Below, one piece after another: positions 43,721 to 56,190 of a DNA stretch of 64,000 nucleotides; within the stretch, counting starts at the first letter, position 1; each line of letters opens with the position of its first letter. This DNA comes from Spinacia oleracea (Eukaryota > Streptophyta > Magnoliopsida > Caryophyllales > Amaranthaceae). Where the stretch lies: positions 87,463,285 to 87,527,284 of the forward strand of contig NC_079488.1 of the NCBI RefSeq assembly GCF_020520425.1, in the 5' to 3' direction. Both the position numbers and the translations under genes were made by a program. The notes under the pieces are model-generated. The model made no database searches. It was not told the origin of the DNA and saw only the letters and a list, made by a program, of their open reading frames with translations.

Positions 43721-45342
43721 TGTTGTTGATGATGATGATGGTTCGGTACCCCTGAGCCAATGAGGACATTGTCTGATTTGGTTTGGGGGGGGTTCACATT
43801 ACCTGTATATACTAGGTATGTTTTTCTTTTCATTTCGTATTTCTTTATTTTTGTGTGTTTCTTTGGTGTGTTTAATGCTTTCTAAGATTAGTTTATCGCT
43901 TCGGGAAAAAAAATCGAAAAAAAAAAAATACAAAAATACAAAAATACGTTCCGATGAATACAATATCATGCTTCCCTGTGCCCCTTGAACGAAAATTGTT
44001 TTGATTCTTGGTATGTGATGATGGGCAATGTAGATGTGTTAGCCATGATTTGATATTCGATTGCTTTGATGCCTTAACATGAGTCAACTCCGACTAACTA
44101 TTTGTGGACTTGGTGCTTGACTAGTTGACTTGGTTAGGATGTGTGATAGCTTCCTGGTGTGTCATTGATTTTGAGTATTGATTTGCAACTATTAGTAGTG
44201 TTTTATGACTCATATACATGCACATTGTGAAGGACGAAGGCATTTTTCTATTTAGGTAGCCTTCAGATGAGATTAGATACGTTTGTTCCCTCTTTTTCTA
44301 CCCATGTTGTGCTTGTGCCATTTATTCGGTGACTAACCACATTACAAGCCCGTAAATTCCCCATTGGTTACTAGTCCCAAGCCTAGCTTGGGGGAGCTAA
44401 TAGTAGTGAGGTGAGGGAGTTGTAGTGTGATACATTTTGTACATTTTGGGCATATTGAGTATCGAAAAGGGAAGTTCTTCTTATCATGATTGTTGTTGAA
44501 AAAAATGAAATGAATGGGATGAGGAGAATAAAAAAATTGTGTGAAGGTTCCAAAAGAAAGAAAAAAATGAGATTGAGCAAAAAAAAAAAAAAAAAAAATC
44601 AAAAAAAAAAAAAGAAAAAAAAAAAAAATCAAAAAAAAAAATCGTTATTGAATTAAGCTTTTGTCACTCCGGTATTACAATTTCTTATCTTCATGAGTGA
44701 TTGGTTACAATTGTGAAATCAAGGCAAGAAAGTATAGTGTGGTTTGTTTGTTGTTTCATCATGTGTTGAGTGGGAAGTTGTGGTTGTGGTCATCATTTGT
44801 GGTTGACCATGGTTTTGCTAGGATTTAAGCTCCCCAAAGCTAAGGCTTTAAGCTCATGTTTTACCCAAATTTACCGCACCTTTACCTAAGCCTATCATTA
44901 CAAGCTTGAAAGACCTTATGACCTTTGTGCATAGAGTTGTATTAATGTGAAAGTAGTTGTTTATCAATGCAAGTTATGACGTGACACATTACGAGTCGAC
45001 TACTAGGTTGAGTGTATGTTTTTCTAAACTCACGAGTGTGTAAGTTTGGGAGGGCATTGTTCACTTATATGTTGGGAGGAGAGCGAACGGGTACATCTTT
45101 TATCCGCCACATAAATGAGTGATGAGTGTGTGAGCACTAGTCTTGAATTCCATTGTGCATTTGTGGTTCGCTTTGCGTGACGATTGTTAAGGAGTATTAG
45201 CAATTGAATGGACCGGATTGGTTGACATTGATGCATACTTGTTAGATTTTACCTTGGATCATGTGTTCATTTTGAAATATGTTGGGGGTGAAGTTGGTTT
45301 TGTGTTCTTCGATGATTTCTTTGCTTAGGGACAAGCAAAGAT
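43721..45342 (+). other. 3' non-coding region of element C
   Basis: No gene. It holds several A-rich tracts, the longest at 44580-44642 (runs of A broken by TC or G). It also holds G-rich runs at about 43783-43791 and a copy of the PPT block, CTAGCTTGGGGGAG, at 44383-44396. The latter lies in a perfect hairpin CCCAAGC-CTA-GCTTGGG (44376-44392). The rest is unremarkable. Confidence 0.6.
44580..44642. repeat. A-rich low-complexity tract
   Basis: About 60 bases of A interrupted only by single TC or G steps, inside the 3' non-coding region of C. Confidence 0.9.
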
Positions 45343-45358
45343 CTAGCTTGGGGGAGTT
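45343..45358 (+). promoter_or_regulatory. Polypurine tract of C
   Basis: CTAGCTTGGGGGAGTT ends directly before the 3' LTR (TGATATG at 45359). An exact 14-base copy (CTAGCTTGGGGGAG) lies 960 bp upstream at 44383. A short stem CAAGC/GCTTG (45332-45350) overlaps it. Confidence 0.8.
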
Positions 45359-46842
45359 TGATATGTGCGTTTTATATAATATTTTCACCCCCGTCCCTTA
45401 TTACTTTCATGCGTCAAATGAGCTCATAGGAGCCATTTTAGTACTAATCTGTGTATTTTAGTGTGCCGTGAGTTTCAGGAATACTTAGTGAGAAATTGGT
45501 CTTGTTAGGCCCGTTTCTTGATGATTTAGGCCACTACAGGATCCCGAGGGAGTTCGGGACGACTTTTGTCGACTTACGGGAGCCCTGGATGTTCATGATC
45601 GAGCCCCGGAAGTTAGACTAGGTTTTGTGGACGAAGGGCGGATCACTTAGCCCTCCGCCCGGTGGATTGCCCCTCGCCCATCAGGCGAGCAAGCAGAGGA
45701 ACAGTTCGTCAGAGGGCGCCCGACGGGCGGAGTTTCGCCCGGTGCCCACCGGGCGCCCATCAGAAGCAGCAGCAGAAGAAATCGCCCTCCGCCCGACGGG
45801 CGAGAGCCGCCCGACCGGGCGCGCGGAGAAGGTTTTCAGAGAATCGCCTTACGCCCGCCGGACAGCCCTGCGCCCGTCGGGCGGACTTCGAGCTTTACGC
45901 CCGTCGGGCGGAGAGCCGCCCGACCGGGCGACGACAACCCAAGGCGCTGTGCGCGCGCGTCCTTCTTTATTTTTTCCGGTTTTTTTCTTATGTTTTTAGG
46001 CTAAACTATAAATATAGCCTTTGTTAATTTAGTTGGGCACTTCATTAATTCATATCCTAGTGTTAAAATACTTAGTTTTATTTCTCTAAGCTTAATTTTC
46101 TCTCTCTAATTTGTTCTAAACACTTAGTTTATTTTCAATCAAAAAAATCGAAGCTTTCATTTGCCATTGTTCTTCAATTAGGTATTATTCCTTATTTCAA
46201 TTCTTTGTTTAAGCTTTAATTATATTTTCAATCATGCCAATTGCTTTGCTTATGGTTAATATGTGTGAGTAGTTGATTTTCTAGGGTTTTGGGAATCCAT
46301 GAACGAATGTGAAAGGATGATTAATTGTTGTTGATTGTTGGTTTAGCTGTTAATTCCTATTGATTGCCCTTATCTACTTTGCAATTAGATTTGCGCAGGT
46401 TTGATTGTATTAGTTTCGCAATATCAAATTAAGATTCGAGAGATGCAATTTGATGTTTAGGCTTGTTTCAATAGGTAGAATTGGGATTAATACGTAGCGA
46501 GAGCCCGTTAATTCTAAGTCTATGATTAGTATCGATTCGAGAGAGCATGCTAGTCTAATTAACTGTTTTATTGATTATTATCGATTGTTGTCATCCTGGA
46601 ATGTTGTTCATCGGTGAACCTGTGCCCTAGAGCTTTTAATATCTGATTTTTCCCCATTTTATTATCATCCTAGTTTCATTATACAAATCAACCTATATTC
46701 TTGTTTCCCAATAGTCTAGAATTGCCGATTAATAGTAGAAAGAACATTGTTTCCCCGTGGATACGATCCTTGCTTCCCTTGCTATATTTTTAGTTGGTGA
46801 ACGTTAGGTTTATCTTTGATAAGAGTGCGATTTAGCCTGTCA
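45359..46842 (+). repeat. 3' LTR of element C
   Basis: 1,484 bp, the same length as the 5' LTR, offset by 11,031 bp. Differences seen by eye include C/A near 34397/45428, G/T near 34593/45624, two changes in a palindrome unit (CCCGTCGGGCA to CCCGCCGGACA), T/C in GAGAG(T/C)CGCC and G/A in GATA(G/A)GA near the end. The palindrome array is at 45642-45946. Confidence 0.92.
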
Positions 46843-46847
46843 GGCAT

Positions 46848-47600
46848 TTACTAAATCAAACACGAAAGTCTCCATTGGAGATATTCGACCCATGTGAATA
46901 AATCTAAGTAAAGGATGTTTGAACTATGTATAAGCATTTACTAAGTTAAACATCAAAGAGTCTAAATGAGATTCTTAACCTATATTATATGTCAAAGAAT
47001 TTAGCTAAATTTAGTATCTACTGAAACTAGATAAGCTAAAGTTACATGAATAGAATTCAATTGGGAATTATTCTGCAAAAGAATTTATCATGTATGATAT
47101 AATATGAGGATCGCCAAAAACGTATCGTATGACTTTAGCCATGACGAACATATACCAATCTCTATTGATCTAAGTAAAGATCAACTAGATTGAGATCAAG
47201 AATACTTATGGTACTTGAAAAGGTACATAGGAATAGTTCTTGATTCAAGGAAATAAAGATATGCTAAATATTGATGCTACACGCATAAACACTGGCAAAG
47301 GATCAAGCAAGACCCTTTGGAGTTAACCATTGATAAGGACGAGCTATAGAGCATCGTGTTTTGAAAATGGCAACATGGGTTGGAGACCATGAGTTGTTGC
47401 GTGGGAAATTAAAATAATAATGTTCTAAGATATAGTTGGAGAATCTTCCACATATCTATGAACTGCCTGGATAGGTAAATCCAAACAAAGCATCACTAGC
47501 AACCTATACAGTTGAAGTAAAAGTAATTATTGCCTAAGAAGCAATAAAACAGGGTTGTTTAAAGTTCTTCACTGAACTTGGGTAGATCACCTATCTGCTG
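46848..47600 (+). pseudogene. Decayed copia pol of B2 (second part, RNase H end)
   Basis: Resumes after element C and its target duplication. It is heavily broken. Traces match the C-terminal part of the B1 polyprotein, such as the region around the STTEAEYIA equivalent (about 47490-47560) followed by a degenerate 'FIGELG' piece. No frame is usable. Confidence 0.6.
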
Positions 47601-48748
47601 GCTTGATGGTTCTTCATTGAAAAATGCGTAGAACCACTCTTGAAGCAAGAAAAACGTCTGCTAACTTGATGGTTCTTCATTGCAAAATGAGTAAAACCAC
47701 CATCGAAGTAAGAAAGACTAGATCACATAATAAACAAACTCGAAAAGATCTTATCATCATATCTCGAAGAACATTCGATGAAAAGGATATTAAGATTGGC
47801 AAAGCATGATAACTAAACCTATGCAACAAGTGAGAAGCAACACTCACGTTGTAGCACTGGAAATCAAGCATAGCTTTGAATTCCATGAATTGTTTTAGAA
47901 GATGGGTTTGAGGCCCATGGTTATAAAACATTGGGGTTGAACATTTATCATATATGAAATGTATTTTCATATTCCATTTAATCTTGGTTTAGTATTAAAT
48001 GATGAGTCCCTTCAAATTTGACGATATATTCAAGATAGACTGTCAGGACCAGTCCTGTGACTAAGAAATGTCTATCAAGTGAACTTGAATGTCAAAGGTT
48101 GAAAATGGTCCCTAGTCGGAGTTTTCTATAAAATTGGACGCATAGAAAACGTTAGACGATTAGAATGCAAGATGACTAGTAGTTCTGTTTCTTGAACTAT
48201 GTGGACATGGCAATGTCATAATCATTTGCATAGATACTTACTTTGGGAAGACTAGTATCGGACAAGACCTATGAAACTTTACTGTAAGAGATGAAAATCT
48301 GTCATAAGTAAATTTCATTAAAATTATTAGACACTAAATCCTCAATACCTGAGTGATTTGAAATTACTTGTTTGAGAACTGGTTGCTTTGACGTTGACCA
48401 ACCGTCGCACCGTAAAAGGAGGCTATAAAGGCAACGCTCAGGTAATCACCTATCAAACGAAGTCTAATCTCAAGATCGCAAGATTGGGATTGTCCTCCCA
48501 TAAATCGGGATGAGATGCTTAAAAGTTGTACAAGGCCACTCGGAGAGCTAGAAACTGTGAAATGCATGGCCGTGCTCGGATGAAGCATAGGCTATGATTA
48601 GCTGTTTATTTGATCAGTTGAACTCTGAAACCGAGGAACACCTCTGGACATAATAAGGATGACAACTCTTACCTTATGTTCAAGAGCAAGCATCGAGCGA
48701 CAAAGGAATTAGGAAATGCACACTTGTCCCTAAGGACAAGTGGGAGAC
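47601..48748 (+). other. B2 3' untranslated region and polypurine tract
   Basis: No gene. 47980-48748 is the plus-strand counterpart of 22638-23420 in B1. It ends with a perfect hairpin CACTTGTCC-CTAA-GGACAAGTG (48721-48742), whose right arm is part of the purine tract GGACAAGTGGGAGAC next to the LTR at 48749. Confidence 0.65.
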
Positions 48749-49622
48749 TGAAGGAAATAATGCCCTTGGTCCAAGTATGCATTCTATGTTAAGTCTAATA
48801 AATGCGGTTCAGTATTAATTAACAAGTTAATAATTCAGTGAGATCAAGTGAACTGAATGCCTAGCTAGAGGCCGCTTCAGTTCAAGTGGAATTAATGATA
48901 TTAATCCACAGCTTACTCTTGACAGAACCCGTAGGGTCACACAAATAGTACGTAAACGGATCAAGTATTTAATGGCATTAGATACTCCATCTATGGATAT
49001 TCGGAATCGACGGATCTTGGTTTCAGTGGGAGCTGAGATCGTCACAGGCAAGAAATGAATACTCCGAAAACGATGATATTGCCGGAAACGGAAATATGGA
49101 TCGTATCGGAAATATAAATATTATCCAAGTCGTAGATGTTGCCGGAAACGGAAACATGGTACGTATCGGAAAATATTATCGGAAATGGAAATATTGCCAG
49201 AATCGGAAACATTGCCGGAAACGGAAATATTGTCAGAATCGGAAATATTATCGGAATCGGAAAATAATTCCGGAAACGGAAATATTAAATATTTGTTCGA
49301 AACGGAAATTGATTCCGGAATCGGAAATATTAAATATTGTTCGTATCGGAAATGAATTCCGGAACCGGGAATTTAATCAGAAGCGTATCGTACGAATTAG
49401 CATCGGACGAGGCCTGCCGGACGAAGGCCCAGCACGAAGTCGGGCCATCGCCCAGCAAGCCAAACGCGCGCCCAACCAAGGCAACGCCCAGGCCCACCGC
49501 AAGGCAGGCCCAGCGTGCGCCAAGGCCATGGCCTCGCTGCGTGGGCTGCTGCTCGCACGCACACGCATGGGCGGCCCTCGTGGCTGCCGTGTGTGTGTGA
49601 GTTTGTGTTCATGCATGATTCC
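48749..49622 (+). repeat. Second LTR of copia B2, left part
   Basis: The first 874 bp of the LTR, from TGAAGGAAATAATG, cut at ATGCATGATTCC by insertion of D. It continues at 63014. Differences from the first LTR seen by eye include T/A near 48922, G/A near 49069, A/G near 49339 and G/C near 49412. Confidence 0.9.
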
Positions 49623-52356
49623 TGTAACACCCCGACAATTCCCTTTTTCTAAAACAACCCTTTTATAAATATAACTATAGAGAATTATCAAGGCATTATC
49701 GCCCGTGTGGAAACGTACGGCTTATTCAGAATTTTGCAGCGGAAAACATAAAACTAACTTTTAGGTTCATAAATAATTGATTACATATTAAGTCCAAAAC
49801 CAATTAACGGAAATAAAGAAATACGAATAGTACGACAACTTTCAAATATAAGTTAACAAATTAAATCACTTAATTAAACAAATAGAACTATAAGCTCTCT
49901 AATCCCGATCCCAATGATGCATCATCTTCAAACCTGTAGATGGGCAACGCTTATTGATCCTTAGAGACTGCTCACCAAAGATGGGTCATCACAGGATCAA
50001 TAGGCATAGCCATGATCAACACACACAAACAAAGCACGTAATCAGCAAAGCTGAGTACTACATACTAAAGCAATAATAATCCTAACATGATACTATTAAA
50101 CATAATTAAGGGCAGACAAAGCATGATAACCTGACGACCATACTTAACTAGACTAAGCTAGACTGGACTAGACTTTTATAACAATAATATTAATTTAATT
50201 GAAATAGGCAATGGACCGAGTTTTCTAGCTAGGCGAGGTACGGGCGCGACTCCGTAACCTCAGTGACCTGCGATATCGAGGAACGTTTGACTGAAAATAG
50301 GACGCGGTGATCAATCCGGTCCGAATGAAAGGCCATGGGCTACCACCATGAACCCCAACTCCTGTTTGTCCGTCACTTTAGACGTGCACAGTCTAAAGCT
50401 ATTGCTACTCAGTTTCACTTTACGTGATTTACAAATTGACACCCTGTTATGACTCAACAATCACATAAGGCATGCAACTCACATTTATTTATAACTGTTT
50501 TTATCTTGGAATTGAGTAAGTGATCACAAAGGCATCAAACAAGACTCATTCCAATTAACTCCAATCTTTTCTTTAATACTGATCAACCCCTGAATATGGG
50601 TATAAGGTTTCAACTTACTAAATGAGGTCCTCCGCCCTCATAAAGTAGTGAAAAGCTAAAAAGGGAACAACAATTAACTGATCTGAATTATATACTAAAT
50701 AATCTAGTGTTCCCAATAAAACATGTTTGCATCAATCTTCCATACTAACATGTTATAATCCTCAAAATGCAATAAAGGTTTAATATGTTCATCCAACAGT
50801 ATCGAACATGCAATTTCAACCTGACTAAGTTCATCCACAACATTAACATAACCAAGTTCATCAATAATTCAACATGGTTTCAACAATTAGCACACATTCC
50901 AAGCACACAGGTATGTACGTACCTTGTGTAAACAAACTAATAGGCCACTTTAACACTTTGAGAAGTCGCCTAAAGAGAATTCTCCGCCTAAAACAACCAA
51001 CAAATATTCCCAATCAACTTCTAATCACTCACAACAATAACAAAGCATTCTAAATACATCCTAAACATATTTAGAACATTCCGTAACATTGAAACGTGCA
51101 CATTTGATTTCCTAGCATCATAATTATTGAATTAGTGATTGAAATTCGTTGAAAACTCTTCGCAAACATTATACTTTAAATTTCCAGCAATAGACCAAAG
51201 TAACATGCTTAGAACATCCCAACAATAATTTTAATAATCCACAATCATCCTACCATAATTTAAAACCATTAAAACCTTAAACATTCATACTTTAATAATT
51301 AAAATCATTATTTCAATCAAATTGCATAATCTGAAAATTAAATTATTAATTACGCAAAACTTAAAATCTAAAATTCATCATTAATTTGTAAAAACTATAA
51401 TTTAATTCAAGTAAAACATGAATTATATTAATAAAACGTAATTAAAACATTAATTAGTTTTAAGGGTTTAAGAATTAACCAAGAGAGAGAGAATGAGTTT
51501 GCCGACGGGAAAGGGGCGGCGGCAGCAGGCAGGGAGGTGCGGCAACAGGATCTGGAAGGGCCACAAAGGCTAGACACCGCAGCTGTGGCGCCGGTGGGTG
51601 GTGGCTGTGCTTGTTGCGTGCGAAAGGAGAAAGGAGAGAGGGAGCTGATGGTCGGTGCAGCAGCGTGACAGCAGGTGTGCGACTGCTGTGAGGACGACGG
51701 CGGTAGGGGTTGCAGCGACACCGATGGAGTGGTGGCTGCGCAATAACAGAAACGTGAGTGAGGAGGAGGAAAGCTAAGTAACCATGAGAAGGAGAACGAA
51801 GCAGCAAGAAAAGAACGAAATAGAAAAGGAGAGGAAGGAGAGGGGGTTACCAGCGAGGATGACGGTGGTCCGGTGGCTGGGTCGACGGTGGTCCGGTGGC
51901 TGGGTCGGCGGCCAGCAAGGTTACACGTGAAGGAGGGAAGGAGAGAGGAGGGTTTTGCTTTTTTTTTGATTTTCACGTGAAATTGAAAAGGGAAGGGTTT
52001 TGGCTTTGCTAATTGATTTCACGTGAAATAGAAGAGGAAGAGAGGAGATTCCTTGGGTTTTATTATTTTGGGCTTCACCCATTTGGGCTAGAGTTTGGGA
52101 TTTAGTTTTAGGATTTCAATCCAAAATCTTTTAGGATTGTTTTCTAAATTCAATCGTTTTTCGAAATCCGAGTTCTTTTCAACATCAAATTTTAAAATTA
52201 GTTTTGATTTCATAAATCGTTGAAACATTTAAAATGTATAAAAATAAATATTCGTAAGTTACATATTCATTTCTAAATTTCGTAAATTCTATTTAAATAT
52301 AATTAACTATACGTTAAAATATATTAATAAAATGTATAATATTACGGGGGATTACA
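49623..52356 (-). repeat. Left (3') LTR of D
   Basis: 2,734 bp, TGTAACACCCCGACAATT to GGGGGATTACA as written on the plus strand. The conserved family hairpin CTTTAGAC/GTCTAAAG is at 50376-50398. A GC-rich block lies at 51490-51935. The polypurine tract CTTCTTTTAAGAGGGGTAGA (minus strand) follows at 52357-52377. Confidence 0.88.
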
Positions 52357-52377
52357 ATCTACCCCTCTTAAAAGAAG

Positions 52378-54423
52378 TTTCGTCCCGAAACTTGACACGA
52401 AAATTGAAACATTTTTCCAAACTTTTCAACTTGTTCTTACTGGAGAAGTACTTGTGCACTCATGTGCACTCTTTTGCCAACTTAAAGTTGCTTGTGTTAC
52501 TTATGAACATCTTTTTCTTATGCGGAGAATCTATTTACTTTGCACCAACATGTATAAGTTGCTAAAAATGAGCATAAAGTGCATACACTTGCCATAAAAA
52601 TAGGTAAAAAGCGCGAATTTCTATCGCATTCTACCCCTCTTAAAGAAAACGAGTTACGCCCTCGTAACTCATCTCCGGGAACAACTCTGGATAATTCTCT
52701 TCAACAAATTCTGGCCCCAATACTATATTTTCACCAAAATCATTCCAGCAAGTGGGACTTATACGCTTCTTTCCATACATTTCCTCAAAAAGGTGTCATC
52801 TTAATGCTCGCATAGTAACTATTGTTGTAAGAAATTCAGTCACTCTAGTTGGTCTTCCCAATTACCCTTAAAGTCAATAACACAGGATCTCAACATATAT
52901 TTTGTAGTAATCTCAGTCTTGTCTATCGGTTGCAGGGTGGAAAGAAATACTCATTTCAATCTCGTTCCCAAGATTCACTAGACCTTTTTGCCAAAATTTT
53001 AGACTTTTATGGTCGGTAAGGATCTCAAATGTTGCCCCATAAAGATAATGTCTCCAAATCATTCAAGGCGAACGCACTAGCGGCTAGCTTTAGGTCATGG
53101 GTAGGGTAATTGGTTTCATAAAGTTTCAATTGACGCGACAACAGGTGCGGAAGTCAAACGCTCTTTCAAAATTTAGAAAGCTTTCTCCCATTTCTCACTC
53201 CACTCGAATTTTGATTCCTCTTTCAACAAGTTGGTCAATGGTTTTGCTCTCTTCGGAAAGTGTTTCACAACTCCTATAATGGTCATCTAGGCTTAGAAAA
53301 CTTCAAGTATCGGACACGTTCTTTGGAGTAGGTCGCTCACTCACAGCTTGAATCTTAGCAGGATCTACAGAAATTCCTTCTGTTCAACTTTTCCTTGTTA
53401 CCGAACCTCATTACGCTTTTCATGGGTGTATAACTTTTGGGCTTTTCTCTTAGCTCTTGCGCCAATTCATGTATTTCTTTACATCTTTTCCAGACAACAA
53501 TGATTTCTAACGATCCTGGACCACTCAAATCGTCTCTTAGATTTATTCCCTTACGTAACATAGTTCTCAATCAAGTTAGTCCTTCACTTTTCCGTTGGTG
53601 TCACTTATACACATATGACTTCAAGATTTGTATACTTCATCTAATAAAACTAGATTCTTCCTAAGCGTCTCCAAGTAATCCTCAAGTGTTTGTCATGCTC
53701 TTTCTCATTCCTTGCATAAATAGGGATATCATCAATAACATCATAACAAACTTAATTCGGAATTCGTAGAAAATCTCATCCATCAAATCCATAATTATGG
53801 CATGTGCATTGGTTAACCCAAACGACATTACTCTAAACCCATAATGACAATAACGAGTCCTAATGAGGTCTTATAGGCCCTTATCAGCTATCCTCAATTG
53901 GTGATACTTCAAACACAATCAGTCTTCAAGAACACACTCGCCCAATTCAATTGACCCAATATGTCATCTATCCTAGGCAAAGGATACTTGTTCTTGATGG
54001 TTACATTGCTTAGCTCCCTAAAATCGATACACAATCTCACACTCTCATCTTTCTTCTTAATAAACAACGCCAGAGCTCCCCGTGGTGATGCATTAGGCCT
54101 AATATAACCCTCATCGAACAATTCTTGAAACTATGTCTTCAATTCACTCATTCCAAGAGGTGTCTATCAAGTGCTCTGGATATAGGTGTCGGTCCGGGAT
54201 TCGACTCTATTGTGAACTCAAGGGCTCTAGCTGGTGACGTACTGGCAATTTCACTCGGAAACACATCAAAGAATTCATTCACCATGGGAACGTCCTCGAT
54301 CTTGACTCCAATTTCTTTACTCCCATCTAGCACCCTACAGAAAAATAGTTCACGCTCCCTATTCATCAATTTCCTCACTCGCATTACAGAAATAACCAAA
54401 GGTTCTTGGACTACCCAAAACAT
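52378..54423 (-). pseudogene. Decayed gypsy pol of D (protease-RT linker, RT, RNase H start), copy 1
   Basis: Reading the minus strand, 54423-54148 gives the protease-RT linker (VNEFFDVFPSEI.., ALEFTIESNPGPTPIS). 54121-53909 gives the RT start ([40 protein letters not shown]). Fragments near 53700-53640 (EHDKHLR) and 53290-53150 (PLTNLL, FEWSEKWEKAF) continue through RT towards RNase H. Stops and frameshifts separate them. No integrase was found before the PPT, so the element is both broken and deleted. Confidence 0.75.
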
Positions 54424-54911
54424 CTATACGAGGTCAATCTTCCAATATGGTTCCTTACATTTACTTTCTGAATTTCACAGTACGTCTATCTTAGACTTGT
54501 ACAAACTTAGTCAATTCCATCCTAAGGTTTATGAATTTTTGTGCCTTTTGCTTTCTCATAAAAGGGGTTTCCTTAAGGCAGTAAAAAAAACGAATCCCAA
54601 TTGAATCTCTCAACAGCGCTAAGTCTAACCCCATTTTCTCTCCACCATAAATCAGCTTCATCTTCCAAGTACAGTACAACTTGACCCACTCTCATGTTCT
54701 CAAGACAGTTCAAATCCCCAAACAGTTTCTTGAACTCTCTAACCTAGTTCTCTAAAAAGTAAGATCAGTTTCCCCCTTAAAGTATGGTGACTTAACTTTG
54801 GCTAGTCTTTTTAAACATGTCCCCAGCAGAATCGGGACGCTCAATTCTCTCTTGGATCATCTTTTCCGTCAAGAGGCGAATAGCGACAACTAAGTCATTA
54901 TTGCTTGACAT
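54424..54911 (-). pseudogene. Decayed gypsy gag of D, copy 1
   Basis: The minus strand from ATG at 54911 reads like the family A Gag start (MSSNNDLVVAIRLL; IERPDSAGDMF). It later has MRKQKAQKFINLRM (near 54540-54500), with frameshifts and stops between. The gag end and zinc knuckles are not recognisable. It is preceded by a weak counterpart of the gag leader. Confidence 0.75.
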
Positions 54912-55545
54912 TCTAGTGTGCGACCTAAACTTAATTACTCTACGATCCATAACTCATATTTCCCCTCTACGAAAGAAATTTAGATTTGATCATAGAGATC
55001 GCATCAACAAACACTTATTCAAGAATGTACACCAATAATAGAGCAATCATCGTCACTCATTCAAGAAAATATCCCCATCAAGGACATACAATTTGAAAAC
55101 CAATGAATGGAAGTTCAATCACAACAAATAAGTAATAATATTCCCATTCGGGTGCCCAAAATAAACTCATGATCATTTGGATTATCTATAATCTAGCTTT
55201 ATTCCTCGAAACAAAATGTTGATAACACTTCCTAAATCGTAACATCGAGTTTGTCCTAAAATAAAGTAAAGGTTCTATGATATAAATTTAAACTACTGTT
55301 GGCGAATTATGGAATTCCCAAATTGGAAAAAAAATACTTTAACTTCTATTGCTGACTCTATAAAGGTTTATTATATCCTTGAAAATAATAAAGAACATTT
55401 CAAACTTCAATAAACTTTAACCTTAAACTGTTGTAGCTTTGCTACTTATTCTTTAAAACATAAAAGAGCTAATTAACTATTTATGACTTCAAAATATTTG
55501 TGGCCTCTTGCCTATCCATTGCTCCTGAAACTTGCGGAGTGAAAT

Positions 55546-56190
55546 TTAGATCTCAAAATCATCAAACTCTTCTTCAGGGTCTTCATCGGGGTCTTCCTCA
55601 GGGTTTGCATCTTCACCCATGTCTTCATCTTGATTAGGCTCACTTGCCATCTCCTGTTCACTTTCGAGCTCTGCATCCGAATCACTAGAGATCTCAATGG
55701 TTGGCTCATGAGCCGCTGGGTTAGGATACTCTGCCTCAACACCTACATTCTCATTCTCCACAGCTACATCATTTTCCTCTAGGTCATTATTTACACTAAT
55801 TCCCATAGGTTCTTCTGTAACTGAATCCCCAACATGACTCCCTACGATTTTACCGTCTCTAAACCCACTTTCTGCCGCTTCAATAACGGTGGTCAGAATT
55901 TCTGAATCATATTTCCATCTACCATCCCAAGTTCCATACTTAGCCAAGTTTGGAGTTCCATTATCAGAATGCATGTCTTTAAACTTTTCCTTGAGTTCTA
56001 GGTATGGAAATTTGTTAGGTAAGCAATTAATGATAGTGGCTGCTATGATATCCTTTCTCATTAAGATAGGTTGCCCTTGAACCTTAGCATAATATTCACA
56101 TCCAAACACAATTTTCTTCACATAAATATCTGGGGTTTCTATATCAAGTTTCTCGAAGGATCCTATATTGGTATACTTGGAAAGAAACAT
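55546..56190 (-). CDS. Family A ORF1 in element D: 214-residue acidic-tailed protein
   Basis: The counterpart of 19803-20447: from the ATG at 56190 it is again exactly 214 codons. About ten substitutions were seen (for example H/Y, K/Q, T/I, K/E, N/Y, H/Q, L/F), with no stop and no indel. It shares MFLSKYTNIGSFEKLD, PNLAKYGTWDGRWKYDSEIL and the Asp/Glu-rich end. The frame extends upstream only to 56208, then a stop intervenes; the longer N-terminus open in A3 is not conserved. This is the only open frame left in D, whose gag and pol are ruined. It has been lost from the second, right-hand unit by the deletion that ends at 62883. Function unknown. Confidence 0.6.
   Translation of the reverse strand: MFLSKYTNIGSFEKLDIETPDIYVKKIVFGCEYYAKVQGQPILMRKDIIAATIINCLPNKFPYLELKEKFKDMHSDNGTPNLAKYGTWDGRWKYDSEILTTVIEAAESGFRDGKIVGSHVGDSVTEEPMGISVNNDLEENDVAVENENVGVEAEYPNPAAHEPTIEISSDSDAELESEQEMASEPNQDEDMGEDANPEEDPDEDPEEEFDDFEI

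Larger units (their letters stand above)
34328..46842 (+). mobile_element. Athila-like Ty3/gypsy element C, full length
   Basis: A 12,515-bp element with two 1,484-bp LTRs, a PBS complementary to tRNA-Asp, an intact gag-pol frame, a second large ORF downstream of pol, and a PPT. A perfect target duplication GGCAT lies on each side (34323-34327 and 46843-46847). It is inserted in the decayed pol of B2. About nine base differences between the LTRs were seen by eye (about 0.6%), so insertion is recent. It looks structurally autonomous. Confidence 0.92.

Noticed and set aside
53437..54604. Plus-strand frames of 75 and 159 residues (and their copies near 60772-61939)
   Set aside because: They are opposite the decayed minus-strand gag-pol of D, whose motifs are recognisable; the plus-strand products match nothing.
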